Below are positions 52,161-63,874 of a DNA stretch of 64,000 bases, piece after piece (positions within the stretch are counted from its first letter, which is position 1; every line of letters begins with the position of its first letter). The stretch covers positions 134,262,906 to 134,326,905 of the forward strand of contig NC_133391.1 in the NCBI RefSeq assembly GCF_047511655.1. Direction: 5' to 3'. The stretch comes from Castor canadensis. Taxonomy: Eukaryota; Chordata; Mammalia; Rodentia; Castoridae. Position numbers and translations under genes: made by a program. The notes under the pieces are model-generated. The model searched no databases. It worked only from the letters and a program-made list of their open reading frames with translations, and had not been told where the DNA came from.

Positions 52161-53984
52161 AGTGTTTTTAATTGTTTGAAATGTGATAGGTAAAACTGAG
52201 AAACAGTCCTATCAGGCTGTGGTAGGGAAACTATTCTCAAAGTGTTCTTTCTTTTTTCTATATGAATTGATTAACTAAAAAAGAGGTCTGACTGGTATGT
52301 CCTGGATGGCTTGAATGAACTCACATTCATCACTACATTATTTAAAGAAATACAGGGAGAGGTAGAAGGGGGCTCATGACAAAGATTCTAGAACTCAAGA
52401 GAGCTGGGAAACTGAAGATGGGGCCACTCTGCTTCTCCTAGGCAGTCATGGATCAAAGCAGCTTTTAGAGGGACAATGCTAAAACAGAGATGGAGGGAGA
52501 AATAACTACCTCCATCCCTCTTTTCCCATCACCTGCTCTCTTCTCTATTCAAACTTGGTCAAATTTATGTATTAATTACTGTCCATGGGGGAGGCATGGG
52601 AGATGCTGTTTTCTGGGCTCAGCCTTCCAGAGGAGAGAAAAGGATGGAGAATGGATGGGAATGGAAGTGCAAAAAGGAACAACCAGCACCAAGTGGGTTT
52701 AAAATGGTCTGTTTCTGTCAGGTAAGCTGCTAACAACCTTTGTCTGTCTAAACCCCAGTTGGTTTGGGATGATTATTGGAGATCAATGTTGAGGTAAAGC
52801 TTTAAGGAAAAAAAATCTCTTTGGATATCTGCTCATTATATATACATGTGCATCATTGCAAATACGTATGTTGAGATGCATGATTAATATTCTAGATAGA
52901 CAACAATGTGCTTGCATAAATTCTCAAGTTTTTCCCCCAGAGAAATTACATTTACAAATTAAAACCTGAAAAAAAAGTGCACCTCCAACTTTAGAGAATA
53001 AGAATCTGAGTAAGTTTGTAAGATATTGTGAAATATCCTGTTAAGGAGAAAAGATGGAATTAACCCTTTTCCCATTTGACATTCTGAAAAGGAAAGCTAC
53101 TATCTTAAAACTATAGTTTGTGAAAATATTTTAAATTAGTTAAAGAAAATTAACATTCAAATGACTCCTAAGTGGAATATAACACATATTTATTTTAGGT
53201 GTGAAAATTTTTCTTAAAGAAGGAATAATTTGCTCTTACCAGAAAGAATGAGTATATGTAAATATATTTGCAAAAACGTTATACTAATAATTTCTTTTCC
53301 AGTATCACTTTGCACCCAAAAGGAAAAAAAAATTAACTTTTATGATGGTAAAGTTAGCAGCATATCAATATAAGCATTTGAAAACATAATGAATTGCCTC
53401 AAGACTGTTAATAGATGGATAGGACAAAATTATTCTCTGTCCTTGGACAAAATTCACATATGAATTTGGTGGTTATTGTCTTAATTTTATGATAAAAGCT
53501 TTTAAAACAAAGGTACTATAATGGTAAGAGTAGGAAATTTATCATTTTCCTAGTTTGTTAGTTTCTTAGAGACGCAAATAGAAGTATTCATTAGTAAGTT
53601 AAGTGTTTTTTTACTTAGAATTCTGACTCCTTTCCCTACCACCTCTGTGGGAATAGTATAATTATTTGAATTAATAAACTTGGGATAAAGTATGGCATAC
53701 TTTTAATTCGTGAGATTCAATTTTTTTGCTTAATGAAGCTAAAATGACTAATTTTTCTAGAGCCATATTTTTAGTACTTACTTTATATTTGTTAGCATCC
53801 AAACTGGTATGCAAAGGTGTAGAAATCTAAAGTAAATATGGGCTCACACTTAGAATGTGTTAAAATGCAAATACTTTGTGTCTTCAATAAATTGACTTTG
53901 TAAAACTAAAGTGAAATTTTAAAATTAAATGAAACTATGAAATTCTTTCATTTAAACTACCTGTGCAATTATTTTATAACAAAA
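52161..53984. other. Unassigned intergenic sequence
   Basis: Largely free of young repeats and AT-rich. No plausible coding frame. Confidence 0.45.
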
Positions 53985-54190
53985 CTTTTCCTGAGGCATA
54001 ATTCAAATGCCATATAATTTATCCATTTAAAGTACATAATTTAGTGCTATTCATATATTCACAGAATTGAAACCATCACACCATCAATTTTAGAAACATT
54101 ATCCTGTAAAGAATTAGAAATTACTATTTCCTCTCCATTCCCTCAGTCATATTTCTGTCTGTATATATTTGTCTATTCTGGACATTTGGG
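53985..54190 (-). mobile_element. Old L1 (L1MB-like) 3' UTR fragment
   Basis: The segment reads ctgaggcataattcaaatgc, atatattcacagaattg and tctattctggacatttggg, the complement of a well-known old L1 3' UTR. Confidence 0.6.
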
Positions 54191-56679
54191 CAGATTTTTA
54201 ACAGTGCAATATTTCTCTGATAACTTCTTAAGTCTTTCTATTGATTTTTTACATAGCGCTATAAATTTGTTTAGATTTCCCTCCTGATTATCAAAACTTT
54301 TCATTAATTTAATACTAAGTTCATATCTAAGAATTTCAAAAAATTTACAATCAATCTCAATTATTTATATTTTACAAATATAAATAATGACACCAGTGGA
54401 TTTTTATTTAGAGGTAATTTTGCCCTATAAAATACAAAGCACTTCAGGATAATTTTGAACAGATAAGCAATCAGTTAATCAACCAAAGGAACAATATAAC
54501 CCTTACAATGTTACATTAGTCAGTACTCATTGCTTCTGCATTTACATACTGGTGAAGGGTAATGTTTATCCTGATTTGGTCCCTTTTCTTTTATCACCAG
54601 GATCTCTGGCATGCTTTATCAGCCTTGCAGATCTGACTTTTCCCTGTAAGGGTCTTTACTATTGTCAGATGATTCTCAGTTAAGTTCAGACTCTATAATA
54701 CATATTTGTAAATATTCGCTCCTGAACAGATCCAGGAAGCTTTCATTTGTAGAACATTCTGCCAAATGTGTGTCTTCCTTGTTTATTATTTGGTAGATTG
54801 TTCTTTCTCTATTTTCCTGTTGTTTCTGCCTGTTCTCTGTTCTGTTTCTCTGTTGTCCTCCATGCATCTCTGAATTGTGTTGAAGTAATACAATGTTTGG
54901 AGGCTGCCATGTTAATAGAGGTAAGCTTTGACGAAGTAGATTCTGAGTATTTTCCCAGTTATGGATCAGTTCTGAGAAAATTCTCTTGAACCTTGCTGAT
55001 ACTGATGAATTCCACAGTCTCCTTTTAGTTGCATCCATTTGTGGTGCTTTTTTCAACTACTGATCTTTTATTCGTATTATCCCATTTGTCATTGTGGCTG
55101 CTAAGATCTTTGAGATATCTTCTTTATATCTAATTCCATCTTAGAAATTAAGTAAGCCTACATATCCCAGTTAGTTTCACTAATCAAATGTACTCTCATA
55201 TAGTTTTTTTATTTGGAAAGACTATGTGTAGAAATAGGCAAGGTGAGGGCCAGCTTTTCAGCAGGAGTAGTAGATTCTGGGGGTGTATTCTAGAGGGGTA
55301 GTGTCCTGGTCACAGAAGAAGTGTCAACTGAAGCTCAATCAAGCATCAGAGTTTGCCACAGAGATCTGTACCATTAGCATGTGGATAATATTGTAATACT
55401 GAGAAATATACATAAGACTGTGTAGATTCACAAGCAAAGGAGTAGAGAATGGAACTTGGCCCACATAAGGTAGTTAGGTAATGTGGAAGAAAGAAGCAAA
55501 CCAGCTGGAGGGCAAAGGAGAATGACAAATACAGTGGAACTAGGAAGAGTTTATTCCATCTGAAGGAGAGAGTTGCTTTCTATGCTCCTCCTGGAAAATA
55601 TGCCTGCATGGTGTCATAGGCCTAGTGATGTCTAGTTTTCAGTGACGTCTGTTTTTCAAAGGAAAAGTAGAAATCTAGATCTTTGGGGGTAAAATGTTCT
55701 AAGTTTCATAGGTCTGTGTGGTCAAATAAAATTCAAGTCAGATCCAGCCTATGGGTTGCCAGCTTTTAATTCCAGTTTACTGGTGAGAAGAATGAAAGTT
55801 CATAAAGAAGACTCCGAAGAAATGGTGAGATAGGAGGGGTGGACATACAAAAGTCAGGGGAATTGACAAGGGGAGTGAAGCTGCTTAACAGTATACAATT
55901 CAAAGAAGCCCTGAAGAAAAGACTAAATAGTGTCCATTGTGAGTCCTTGGTGATCTTTGACAAACCTCTTCAAAAGACTAAAGAAGAAAAGACCAAACTG
56001 CAGTGGACTGAAGAATGGGAGAGGTATGAGGCAGTAGAAACACAGAGTGTCTCATCTACACAGAGATACAGGGTTTTTTGTTTGGTTTGGTTTTTCTAAA
56101 GTCTGGTCGAGGCTGAACTGCATATACATATACATATATACATACATACTTTGAAATAGGTAAACTTTACTAACAGTATTTTGATTTGCTATAATCAATA
56201 AAATTTTTATGCAGACTATATATAGGCTCAGATGGATAACACCACTATAGTGGAAGAAGTGAAAAATGATAGAGTGAAAATTGCTAATGAAATGAGTTCC
56301 TTGAGGAGAAGAAAGGTGGTAAACACAGATGTGAGAATAAGATTCTCTGCTACTGGAGAGAAGGAACACAAAAATAGTATGGAACTGGGCAAACTGGGCT
56401 AATGGTGGTGGAGGAAGCTGAGGTAAGGCTTTTCTAGTCTGATAGATAATTAAGTTTCACTAATGGTGACAAGAGTTGGAGTGGATATGAGTGTAATAGG
56501 CTGGAAATACCAGAGAAAGGAATGGGAATAGGAGATGTATATAAAAAACATCTTAGATTAGGTTCTTCTGGGCCTCCAGAAGAAACTCATGCATGGGAGT
56601 AGCAGGGGCTCACTCAGAAAGCTGGAAATGATTTTAGGGAAGTAGTTCATGGGCTTCCACTCAAATTACCTGGAGAGCT
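54190..56679. other. Unassigned intergenic sequence
   Basis: It contains one 126-codon minus-strand open frame (54676-55056) of unknown origin. No recognised repeat and no splice-supported gene. Confidence 0.4.
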
Positions 56680-56922
56680 TGCTTGCTTGCTTGCTTGGTT
56701 TATTTATTTATTTTGGCTAGACTTGAGTTTGAACTGAGGGTCTCATGCTTGCAAGGCAGGAACTCTACCACTTGACCCACTCCACCAGCCCTTTTTTGCA
56801 TTGGATATTTTCAAGATAGGGTCTCAGGTAACTATTTGCCTGGGCTGGCCTCAAGCTGTGATCCTCCTGAGCTCTGCCTCCTGAGTAGCTAGGATTATAG
56901 ACATGAGCCACCAGTGGGCAGC
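56680..56922 (-). repeat. Dimeric ID+B1 SINE with (CTTG)n/(TTTA)n edge
   Basis: The tail side shows gcttgcttgcttgcttgg then tttatttatttatttt. This is followed by gagtttgaactgagggtctc, ctctaccacttgacccactc, cctgggctggcctcaagctg, tagctaggattatagacatg. ctggagag is repeated near both ends. Confidence 0.87.
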
Positions 56923-58954
56923 TGGAGAGTTTGTTAAACACAGCTTCTTGGAGCCTGCCCTCAGATAATTTGGTGTAGTGGTTCAAGATAGTGCTCAAGA
57001 ATTTATATTTCTAAAAAGTTTCTAGCCATGATGTAGCTGATGGCCCAGGCATGACACTTTGTCTGTATTTGGGATTTTTATTGACCGGGACCTGATTCCA
57101 CATACCCACTACATAAATTGCCCTAAGTCCATTTCTGTGACTTCTCTTGGGCACTGATCCTATGGAAGACTCTGTGCTGGGAGTCCCAGGTATTGCTGCT
57201 TTTTGAGTAATCTCATTCCTCTGCTACCTACTGTCATTGAGTCTTAAGCCCACAGCAGTCTCAAGAAATTATGCAGACTGATCTTCATTTTGGTCTTTCA
57301 CTGCTATGACTACGTACCAGGACCAAGAAATCATCCCATTAATTTTTTTAAAAATTTTTTTAGTACTGGAAAAGATAGAGATCTGTCAAGGTCTTTTTTT
57401 TTTTTCCTTTGGAACTGGGAACAATGTAGAGGCCATTATTTCACATCAATATTATAACTTCAGGCTCTGACTTCTTGCTAGGGTCCTAAATTCTTGAGAA
57501 AAATTTATACTCTATAGCCAGATACCTCTGGGGAATGAATACAAGAGATATTCGGTGGGAGGTTATCTAGCTCCCAAATTTGCAGTTGGTTCCTTGGCCA
57601 TATTCTTAAAATAGGAAAATGACAAATTACAGCTCTGCCAGGACTACATTTGGTCTAATCCAGAGAATATGTTTTTAAGTGTCTGAAGGACTCTGCCACA
57701 GGAATCTTGATGGCAACAGCCAAGATAACTGAGGTCCAAGGATGGCAAACCCCAAGGGACCATCCAGTACTTGTAGGGGGATTCCAGAAAAAATAGAAAC
57801 TGGGATTTGGACATGTCTGGGCAGGTCTGCTGACTACGTAGGACAAGTATGCCTGGAGTCTATTTACATAACAACTTTTGGCTGAAGAAGGATAGTGTGG
57901 TGCTCTGAATGGAACGTGGAATGGGAAGAATAGAAATGTGTCAGTTTTAGGACTCAGGTTTTAAAAAAATCTTCTGGATATTTTCCTCATTTCTCAAATG
58001 AGTTTATTTGTTAAATAACATAGACATCTTTTAAATTTGGTAATTGAACAATTTATATTGGGATATTTGATTCTTTGTCCTATTACTACCTTTAGGGATC
58101 TGTAGTCCTGATGTCAGGATTTGTATCAAGATTAAAGAGGATTGATTTAATTTATTTTACCACCAGGAATTGTGCTAGGTGTGTAAATGAAAAAGCAAAA
58201 GGCACATTTTATGGTTTTGGGTATGCTATTGGGTAAGTGAATTTTTCTAAATTTTCACTGGAAATAATATATATAAACCTGTCTTTTTGAATTATACACT
58301 TTGCTATGGCACCTAGAACTTAGTGAGTTTTTATTAAGTATTAACATAACTAAAATACTTTAAAAATATTGTTTACATTCTTGCTTTTGGTTTTAATTGG
58401 TGCCACTTATCATTTATTGCATTTTCAAGGTAGGGTTTGGTTGGTGAGTCAGAATACCATCTTTTTAAAATTAATAATTATTATAAAACTGACCAAAATA
58501 AACATTTTATCCACCTTATCTATTTTAATTCTCATAACATTGTGATGAGGAAGGTACTTTCATTATTCTGATTACATAGAGGAAGAAACTGAGATTCACA
58601 GATTAAATGACATGTCAAATTACATATAGCAAGCAGTGAGGAGAATGGGGGTATTGGGTGTTTGGAATGTTTTAATCAGTATAAATTTTAAGATGATTAC
58701 AAAAAAGAAAAAGCTATTTCTTAGTTTGGATATAGTTTAGTTGCCAGGAATTTTCTCATTGTCAATTTTGATTCTCTTAAGTAGATTTGTCAAAGTCATT
58801 TGAATTATTTTCCAATATTTTTGTCATACAACATGATTTTTTTTTTTTAAATGACTGTATTTCACCTAGGAAATGAGGAAAATCAGTCCCACTGAGAATG
58901 ATTTCTTTTTAAAAAATTAACCTTTTATTTAGATATATTTTCAAACTTACAGGA
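56923..58954. other. Unassigned intergenic sequence
   Basis: AT-rich. Nothing recognised. Confidence 0.45.
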
Positions 58955-59167
58955 AAGGCCAGGTACTGGTGGCTTATGCCTGTAATGCTAATTACTGACA
59001 TGGGGAGGGCTGAGGTTTGATGCCAGCCTGGGCAAATAGTTTGAGGAACCAAAATACTCAGAGAAAAATGGACTGGAGGTGTGGCTTAAACTGTAGAGTG
59101 CCTGGTTTGCAAACTTGAAGCTCTGAGTTTAAATCATGGTTCTACCAGATTAAAAAAAAAAAAAGAC
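58955..59167 (+). repeat. Dimeric B1+ID SINE with 10-bp target-site duplication
   Basis: ggtactggtggcttatgcct, gccagcctgggcaaatagtt, tggactggaggtgtggctta, A-run. It is flanked by acttacagga at 58945-58954 and 59168-59177. Confidence 0.88.
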
Positions 59168-59197
59168 ACTTACAGGAGACTTGCAAAAACACATAGT

Positions 59198-59425
59198 TCT
59201 AGGGGAGGTTGAATGAAAAGGGTGAATATGGTTGATGTACTTTATATGCTTGTATGAAAATAGAACAGTGGAACCTGTTGAAATTGTTTTAGGTAGGCGG
59301 GAGGGAGGTGAGGTAGAATAATGGTAGGGGTGAACTTAACCAGGGTACATTGTAAGTACATATGGGAATGTCATAATGAAATCCCTTGTACAACTAATAT
59401 GTGTTAATAACAATGCTAAAAGAAA
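59198..59425 (+). mobile_element. L1 3'-end fragment
   Basis: This plus-strand segment has a G-rich stretch (ggcgggagggaggtgagg), ccagggtacattgtaagt and cataatgaaatcccttgt, then aataacaatgctaaaag, typical of a rodent-type L1 3' UTR. It directly follows a dimeric SINE. Confidence 0.6.
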
Positions 59426-59879
59426 GATAATATGAAAATACTGACTTTTTACTTTCTTTTATCATTTTTATACACATGTATGTAAAATACGATAAAACCT
59501 ATGTTTTTAAAATCATTGAAAGATTAGTTACAAACATTTTGATCTTTTCGTCTAACTACTTCCAATAGGTATTTCCTAACTGTAGGAATATTCTTTTATA
59601 TGACTACAGAACAGTAATTGATTTTGGCAAATTTAACATTGATGCAATATTTTAACTTTTGGACAGTATTCTGAGTTTATCAATTAGCCCAATGTTCCTG
59701 GTTAGGTACAAGATCCAGTCTGGGGTCAGGTATCTCATTTATCTGTCCTGCTTGATGATTTTATTTATGCCAGATTTCATTTTTGTCTTAATTGAGGAAC
59801 CATATTCCATATTCCATATGGTATACAAAAATCTTAAGTGCACATTTGATTTTTCACTATCACTTTATAATTTGCAATT

Positions 59880-60058
59880 TTTTTTTTCTGATGGACTCAG
59901 GACTTCATGCTTGCAAAGTAGGAACTCTATGGCTTGAGCCACACCTCCAGTCCATTTTGATTTGGTTATTTTGGAGAAGGGGCCCTGTGAACTATTTGCT
60001 TGGGCTGGCCTTGAACCTATGTAGCTAGGATTACAGGTGAAAGCCACCAGTGCCTAGG
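59880..60058 (-). repeat. Dimeric ID+B1 SINE with 12-bp target-site duplication
   Basis: tctgatggactcaggacttc, cttgagccacacctccagtc, gcttgggctggccttgaacc, tagctaggattacagg. It is flanked by taatttgcaatt at 59868-59879 and 60059-60070. The B1 arm has an internal deletion. Confidence 0.9.
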
Positions 60059-60236
60059 TAATTTGCAATTCTTAATGATGATTAGGATATAGTCATATTA
60101 ATCAAAACTAGTTACTAGTAACTGTTCCTATAAATAACACTATACACACAAGTAAAGTAGACCTTTTAAAGTCATTGTTAAAATTCTAACAACAATCTAA
60201 TGATATTAATCTAATTTTAATTTTAAAAGAAATTTC

Positions 60237-60297
60237 TGGGTTGAGGATATAGCTTAGTAGTAGAGTACTTGCCCAGAAAAGATTTCTGGTTTTTGGT
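60237..60297 (+). repeat. Truncated ID element
   Basis: gttgaggatatagcttagta, gtagagtacttgcc. It breaks off before the B box. Confidence 0.7.
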
Positions 60298-61700
60298 ACT
60301 AATTAGACTAAGATAAAATTAGTGTGAAGCTCTGAGAAGGAAAATAAAATTAGTGTTTTAGAAGAATGATTGGTGCTATCAAATATGGAATAACATTTTA
60401 AGCAATCTGGGTATTGTTTAAATGGCAAGGTGTTGTTTTTATCACTCCTGCTTGCCAAGACACACATCAGTGCCTGTTCAATTTGATGTTTTTCCTCTGA
60501 TCTTCAATGACAGCTTTAAAGTAGTATGAGTAGCATCCCAGGACCAAGCAACAATTTAACTTCAGTAAGGGCTGTGAACCCTTCTTCCTGGCTCTGTCCT
60601 TTCCTGAGACCCTCTTCACGGTGTTAAGCTGGTAAGTCATCTGCCCAGGAGAAGATAGGACTCTCTTCTCCTGCTCTCTCATGGTTAATGGCAGCCTGTT
60701 TCTTTCCTGCATCTCCTTTCTCTTTATCTGGAAACTCAGGGTTGAAAGGTAACAAAACCCTGCAGTTGCCTAACTATTATAAACTCTGCCTCCACCAAAT
60801 TCCTCATTTGGTGACCAATTGAGAGCCAATACCTGTGATGGTAATTTTTAGCTTACAATAAAGATGGTTTTCACAAAAGGAATGAACTTTCAAAATAATT
60901 TGGATCATGATCTTTGAAAGAACACATTTGCTTAGCAGTATTGGTAATATTGACTCTTCTTTGCTCTTTCCCCCTAGTCCTGTTCCTTCTTTTCATCTTG
61001 CACTTTTTTGATTTTTTTGTGTTGGTTTTCTCCTTACATATTCCTATGAATTACAGGGACCCTGATTGATGCCCCAAATACTATCCTGAGGATCTAGTAA
61101 GTATAATGCAAACTGCAAAATACTGTCAGACTTTCTTCTACCTTGTATCATTACTTAACCCCCATGAGCCTCCATTGTGGAAATCACTTCCATCCTCATC
61201 ATTATCTCCCCAAGCCTCTGAAAATCAGCACCATAATGCCCATTTCTGCAGTTGATATTCCGATTTCTAGAATGTATTCATCAAATATCAACCTGTTTTT
61301 ACTTTTCCTCGTGGTGTATGCTGCTTTTGAAGATTAGAGACCTACTTTATTTAGATGAAGACAGTAAGATATTGTTGTGGTAACAGGGCCAGGATAGCTC
61401 AGAAGACAGTGTTTTTGAAGGGACACTTCAAGCTTGGTGTGCTGCAGAGATGAATCCACACGTATAATCTGTTCCTTCTGTGCTGGTGATGCATACATGT
61501 CTGTCCTGCAAAGGGGTTGTTGGACCTCAGATTCCTTTATCTTTCAAGTTCTTCTGAGGGAGATTTGTAATTTACCTCACTTTTTTGGCCACTGGATTTC
61601 AGTGGTATCTACATCCCTCAGCACATATATCATATATATTTTCACTCAAAAGCCTAACAACTTCCTTTTGCATTAACAGGAATTGAGACCATTGGCTTTT
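60298..61700. other. Unassigned sequence just beyond the FST 3' end
   Basis: No repeat recognised and no plausible gene. It may contain conserved 3' flank. Confidence 0.45.
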
Positions 61701-61704
61701 TAAA

Positions 61705-62805
61705 ATTTTTTTATTTTTTCACTCATCATTTATTTACAAATACACATTATAACTTTTATATACATTGCACATTTACATGGTAGAAAAGTACAAAACTATA
61801 TATTTAAATGAATTTATATTTAACTTGCCATGTTTGAAAATATAAAATTGCATCAGAAAAAAGTATTATGAAAAGCAAGAAACTTGAACTGATAAAGCTT
61901 GATAGAACTTTTAATGACACATTGGTTGAAAAAGAATTAATTTTAAAAAGGTACAGCTGACCAGCTTAAAGGAAACACCTAATAAAAGGTTTAATATGTA
62001 GCCTTCACCTTCCTTTAGTCTCCTGATACTCACAACACTGTTTCTTTGGATCTGTAAATCTTAAAAGTACATTTACTAGAATTCTAACATTACTCTCACT
62101 CCCTCTCTCTCACAAATGTTTTGATCGTAACAAGAGAACTGAAGGAGGAGTTTCCTCAAAGATGCATATTCTCTGTACCTTGTATTTGAGTCAGAGTTAT
62201 AATGTCTTTTGGTCAGTCAAGATTCCTTGTAAACAAAACCCGAGGAATCATGTATGTACAGATCAGGCAGCAGAGAATCCAATAAATAAACATGACAGAA
62301 ACTGACATGCAAGTTTGTTAAAAAGTGGAAAAGAGTCTAATGACCGTGAAATGATGGGAGACAGATAAGTGAGGAGACAGTAAGGAATGGACTTAAATGG
62401 TTTACGAGAAAAAAAAGCTTTTACTTTACAAGCAAGAGACCTCACAATAAATAACAACTGCTCTTCCTTTCACGAATAAATTTCTTCAAAAACAAGGTGT
62501 ACAGTCAACCAGACATTTTATGTATAAATTATAAAACATGACACAGTATAAATAAATGTCTACAAGTCTCAACTATGGGCCTCATCCAGTAGACCTCACA
62601 ATGACCGTCTCTCCGTGCCCAATGAGTAACAAGGTTGGCCTGGGAGAGAGCTTTAGGACAAAAGTCCTTTAATGTATACTTTTCCCCCCAAATAAATAAG
62701 CATACACTTATTTACAGTATAGACAATATATTTTTTCTTATCCTTTTCTTTTTTTTCCTTTTTTTTGCCCAAAGGCTATTTCAACACTGAACACTGGTGG
62801 AGGGT
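61705..62805 (-). other. FST: FST 3' untranslated region (predicted)
   Basis: The sequence between the exon-6 stop and the first canonical AATAAA on the minus strand is AT-rich and free of recognisable interspersed repeats. It carries about seven ATTTA pentamers, seen as taaat on the plus strand. The 62690s, 62547-62557, 62523, 62475, 62449 and 62281 are the clearest sites. One of them, TTATTTATA inside 62547-62557, fits the nonamer AU-rich-element consensus. No other AATAAA occurs between the stop codon and 61734, so a single long UTR of about 1.1 kb is the simplest model. The exact cleavage site is inferred. Confidence 0.6.
61710..61734 (-). terminator. FST: Predicted FST polyadenylation signals
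   Basis: On the minus strand there is AATAAA at 61734-61729 (context GTAAATAAATGATGAG) and a second at 61715-61710. They are the first canonical signals downstream of the FST stop codon. Cleavage would fall near 61690-61715. Confidence 0.55.
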
Positions 62806-62888
62806 TTACCACTCTAGAATGGAAGATATAGGAAAGCTGTAGTCCTGGTCTTCATCTTCTTCCTCTTCCTCGGTATCTTCCGAAATGG
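62806..62888 (-). CDS. FST: Follistatin exon 6, acidic C-terminal tail of the long isoform, with stop codon
   Basis: This is the terminal coding exon. The acceptor on the minus strand is CCCCCATCTAG followed by CC. Joined to the single T left at the end of exon 5 it makes TCC (Ser), and reading continues [18 protein letters not shown] and then PISSILEW, followed by TAA. This is the 27-residue acidic tail specific to the 344-residue FST precursor (mature FS315). In the known protein this tail masks the heparan-sulphate-binding site and keeps the long isoform in circulation. The run of Glu/Asp and the ending SILEW are diagnostic. Phase, length and stop position all agree with known mammalian FST. 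The alternative 317-residue isoform lacks this segment. Confidence 0.95.
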
Positions 62889-63643
62889 CTAGATGGGGGA
62901 ATACAGGGAGCTGTTGTTTAAATATGGACGACAACAGCGCAGAAGCAGCTCAGTGTATGTTTTCAAAGCCCTCTGATACAGCCATATTACAGCGTTGCCT
63001 TTTTATGTGACTTGCAGTGTGATGCTTTTTTATTTATTTATTTTTTGGTTTTGGCCATCTGCTGTTATGCAGTAAGTTTAAATTTGTGTTTTTAATAAAA
63101 CATAATCTATGAAGTCAAAAACTGCAGAAAGTTCTGAAGAATCAATGGCTCAGGTTTTACGGGCAGATTCCTGAAATTAGATAAAAAGCGCTCTTGTGTT
63201 CTAGGTATAACTACTTTGGGTCCTTATTCAGAGTTAGTAGAGGCAACTGCAAAAAGCAGCAGCCCATGTGTGATAATATAAAGCTGTCTTTGGAGAAAAA
63301 CAAAAAATAAAAAACCTTTTGTAGAAGTTAGTTTAGATTCAAGTGTTAATCAAGCAACAACAAAAGTACACTACTAAAGCAGAAGAATTAGGGGCAAACA
63401 ACTGGAAGTAGATTTTCAGAGGCAACACAATTGGTGATCGCCAGGTAAGTCCCCCAAAGCCAGGAAACATGATGGAGAATTTTTCTGTGGATCACTGAAT
63501 TGCCAGTGGAATTTAGCAGCTGTCTAACTTACAGCAGAAATGGGCTCATGTGGGGAGATCTGGTGTTTTTTAAGTGTCCATTTGCTAGGGCTTGCCTGGG
63601 AAAGCCTTAAATGGCAGAAAGGTTAAAAAAAAATCGTACTTAC
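62889..63643 (-). other. FST: FST intron 5
   Basis: This 755-base intron lies between the GTAAGT donor after exon 5 and the CATCTAG acceptor of exon 6. It contains a second, pyrimidine-supported acceptor (TTGATTCTTCAG, AG at 63134-63135) whose use would append AA to the exon-5 T and create TAA. It also contains an A/T-rich AATAAA-like run on the minus strand near 63031-63052. No SINE or LINE copy is visible inside, unlike the flanking intergenic DNA. Confidence 0.85.
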
Positions 63644-63874
63644 AGTTACAGGATCCGGAGTGCTTTACTTCCAGCAGCACACCTGAGGAGCAGGCGGCTT
63701 CCTTCATGGCACACTCACTGGCGTAAGTGGCATTGTCACTGGCACAGACAGGCTCATCTGACTTACTGTCAGGGCACAGCTCATCACACAGGGAACACCG
63801 ACCTCTGCCGACCTTGAAGTCCCATAAACATTTTTTTCCACCACTGCACTGGATATCTTCACAGGACTTTGCTT
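63644..63874 (-). CDS. FST: Follistatin exon 5 (third follistatin domain)
   Basis: This internal coding exon has 231 bases and encodes 76 whole codons plus split codons at each end. Follistatin is a secreted glycoprotein that binds and neutralises activins and related TGF-beta ligands. Read on the minus strand, the exon follows a TAG acceptor and starts with the last two bases of a Lys codon, then [15 protein letters not shown]. This is the EGF-like part of the domain. The Kazal-like part follows, from [19 protein letters not shown] to KHSGSCN. The cysteine spacing and nearly every residue match mammalian FST from memory, so the identification is strong. A sequon (NAT) is present. The exon ends in T immediately before a GTAAGT donor, so the split codon is completed by exon 6. 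One difference from the human residue is Ser in CSGGKKC, where human has Thr. By comparison with the human precursor these are roughly residues 242-317. The frame is intact with no stops. Confidence 0.96.

Noticed and set aside
63611..63817. 68-codon plus-strand frame over FST exon 5
   Set aside because: It is the antisense shadow of a highly conserved coding exon.
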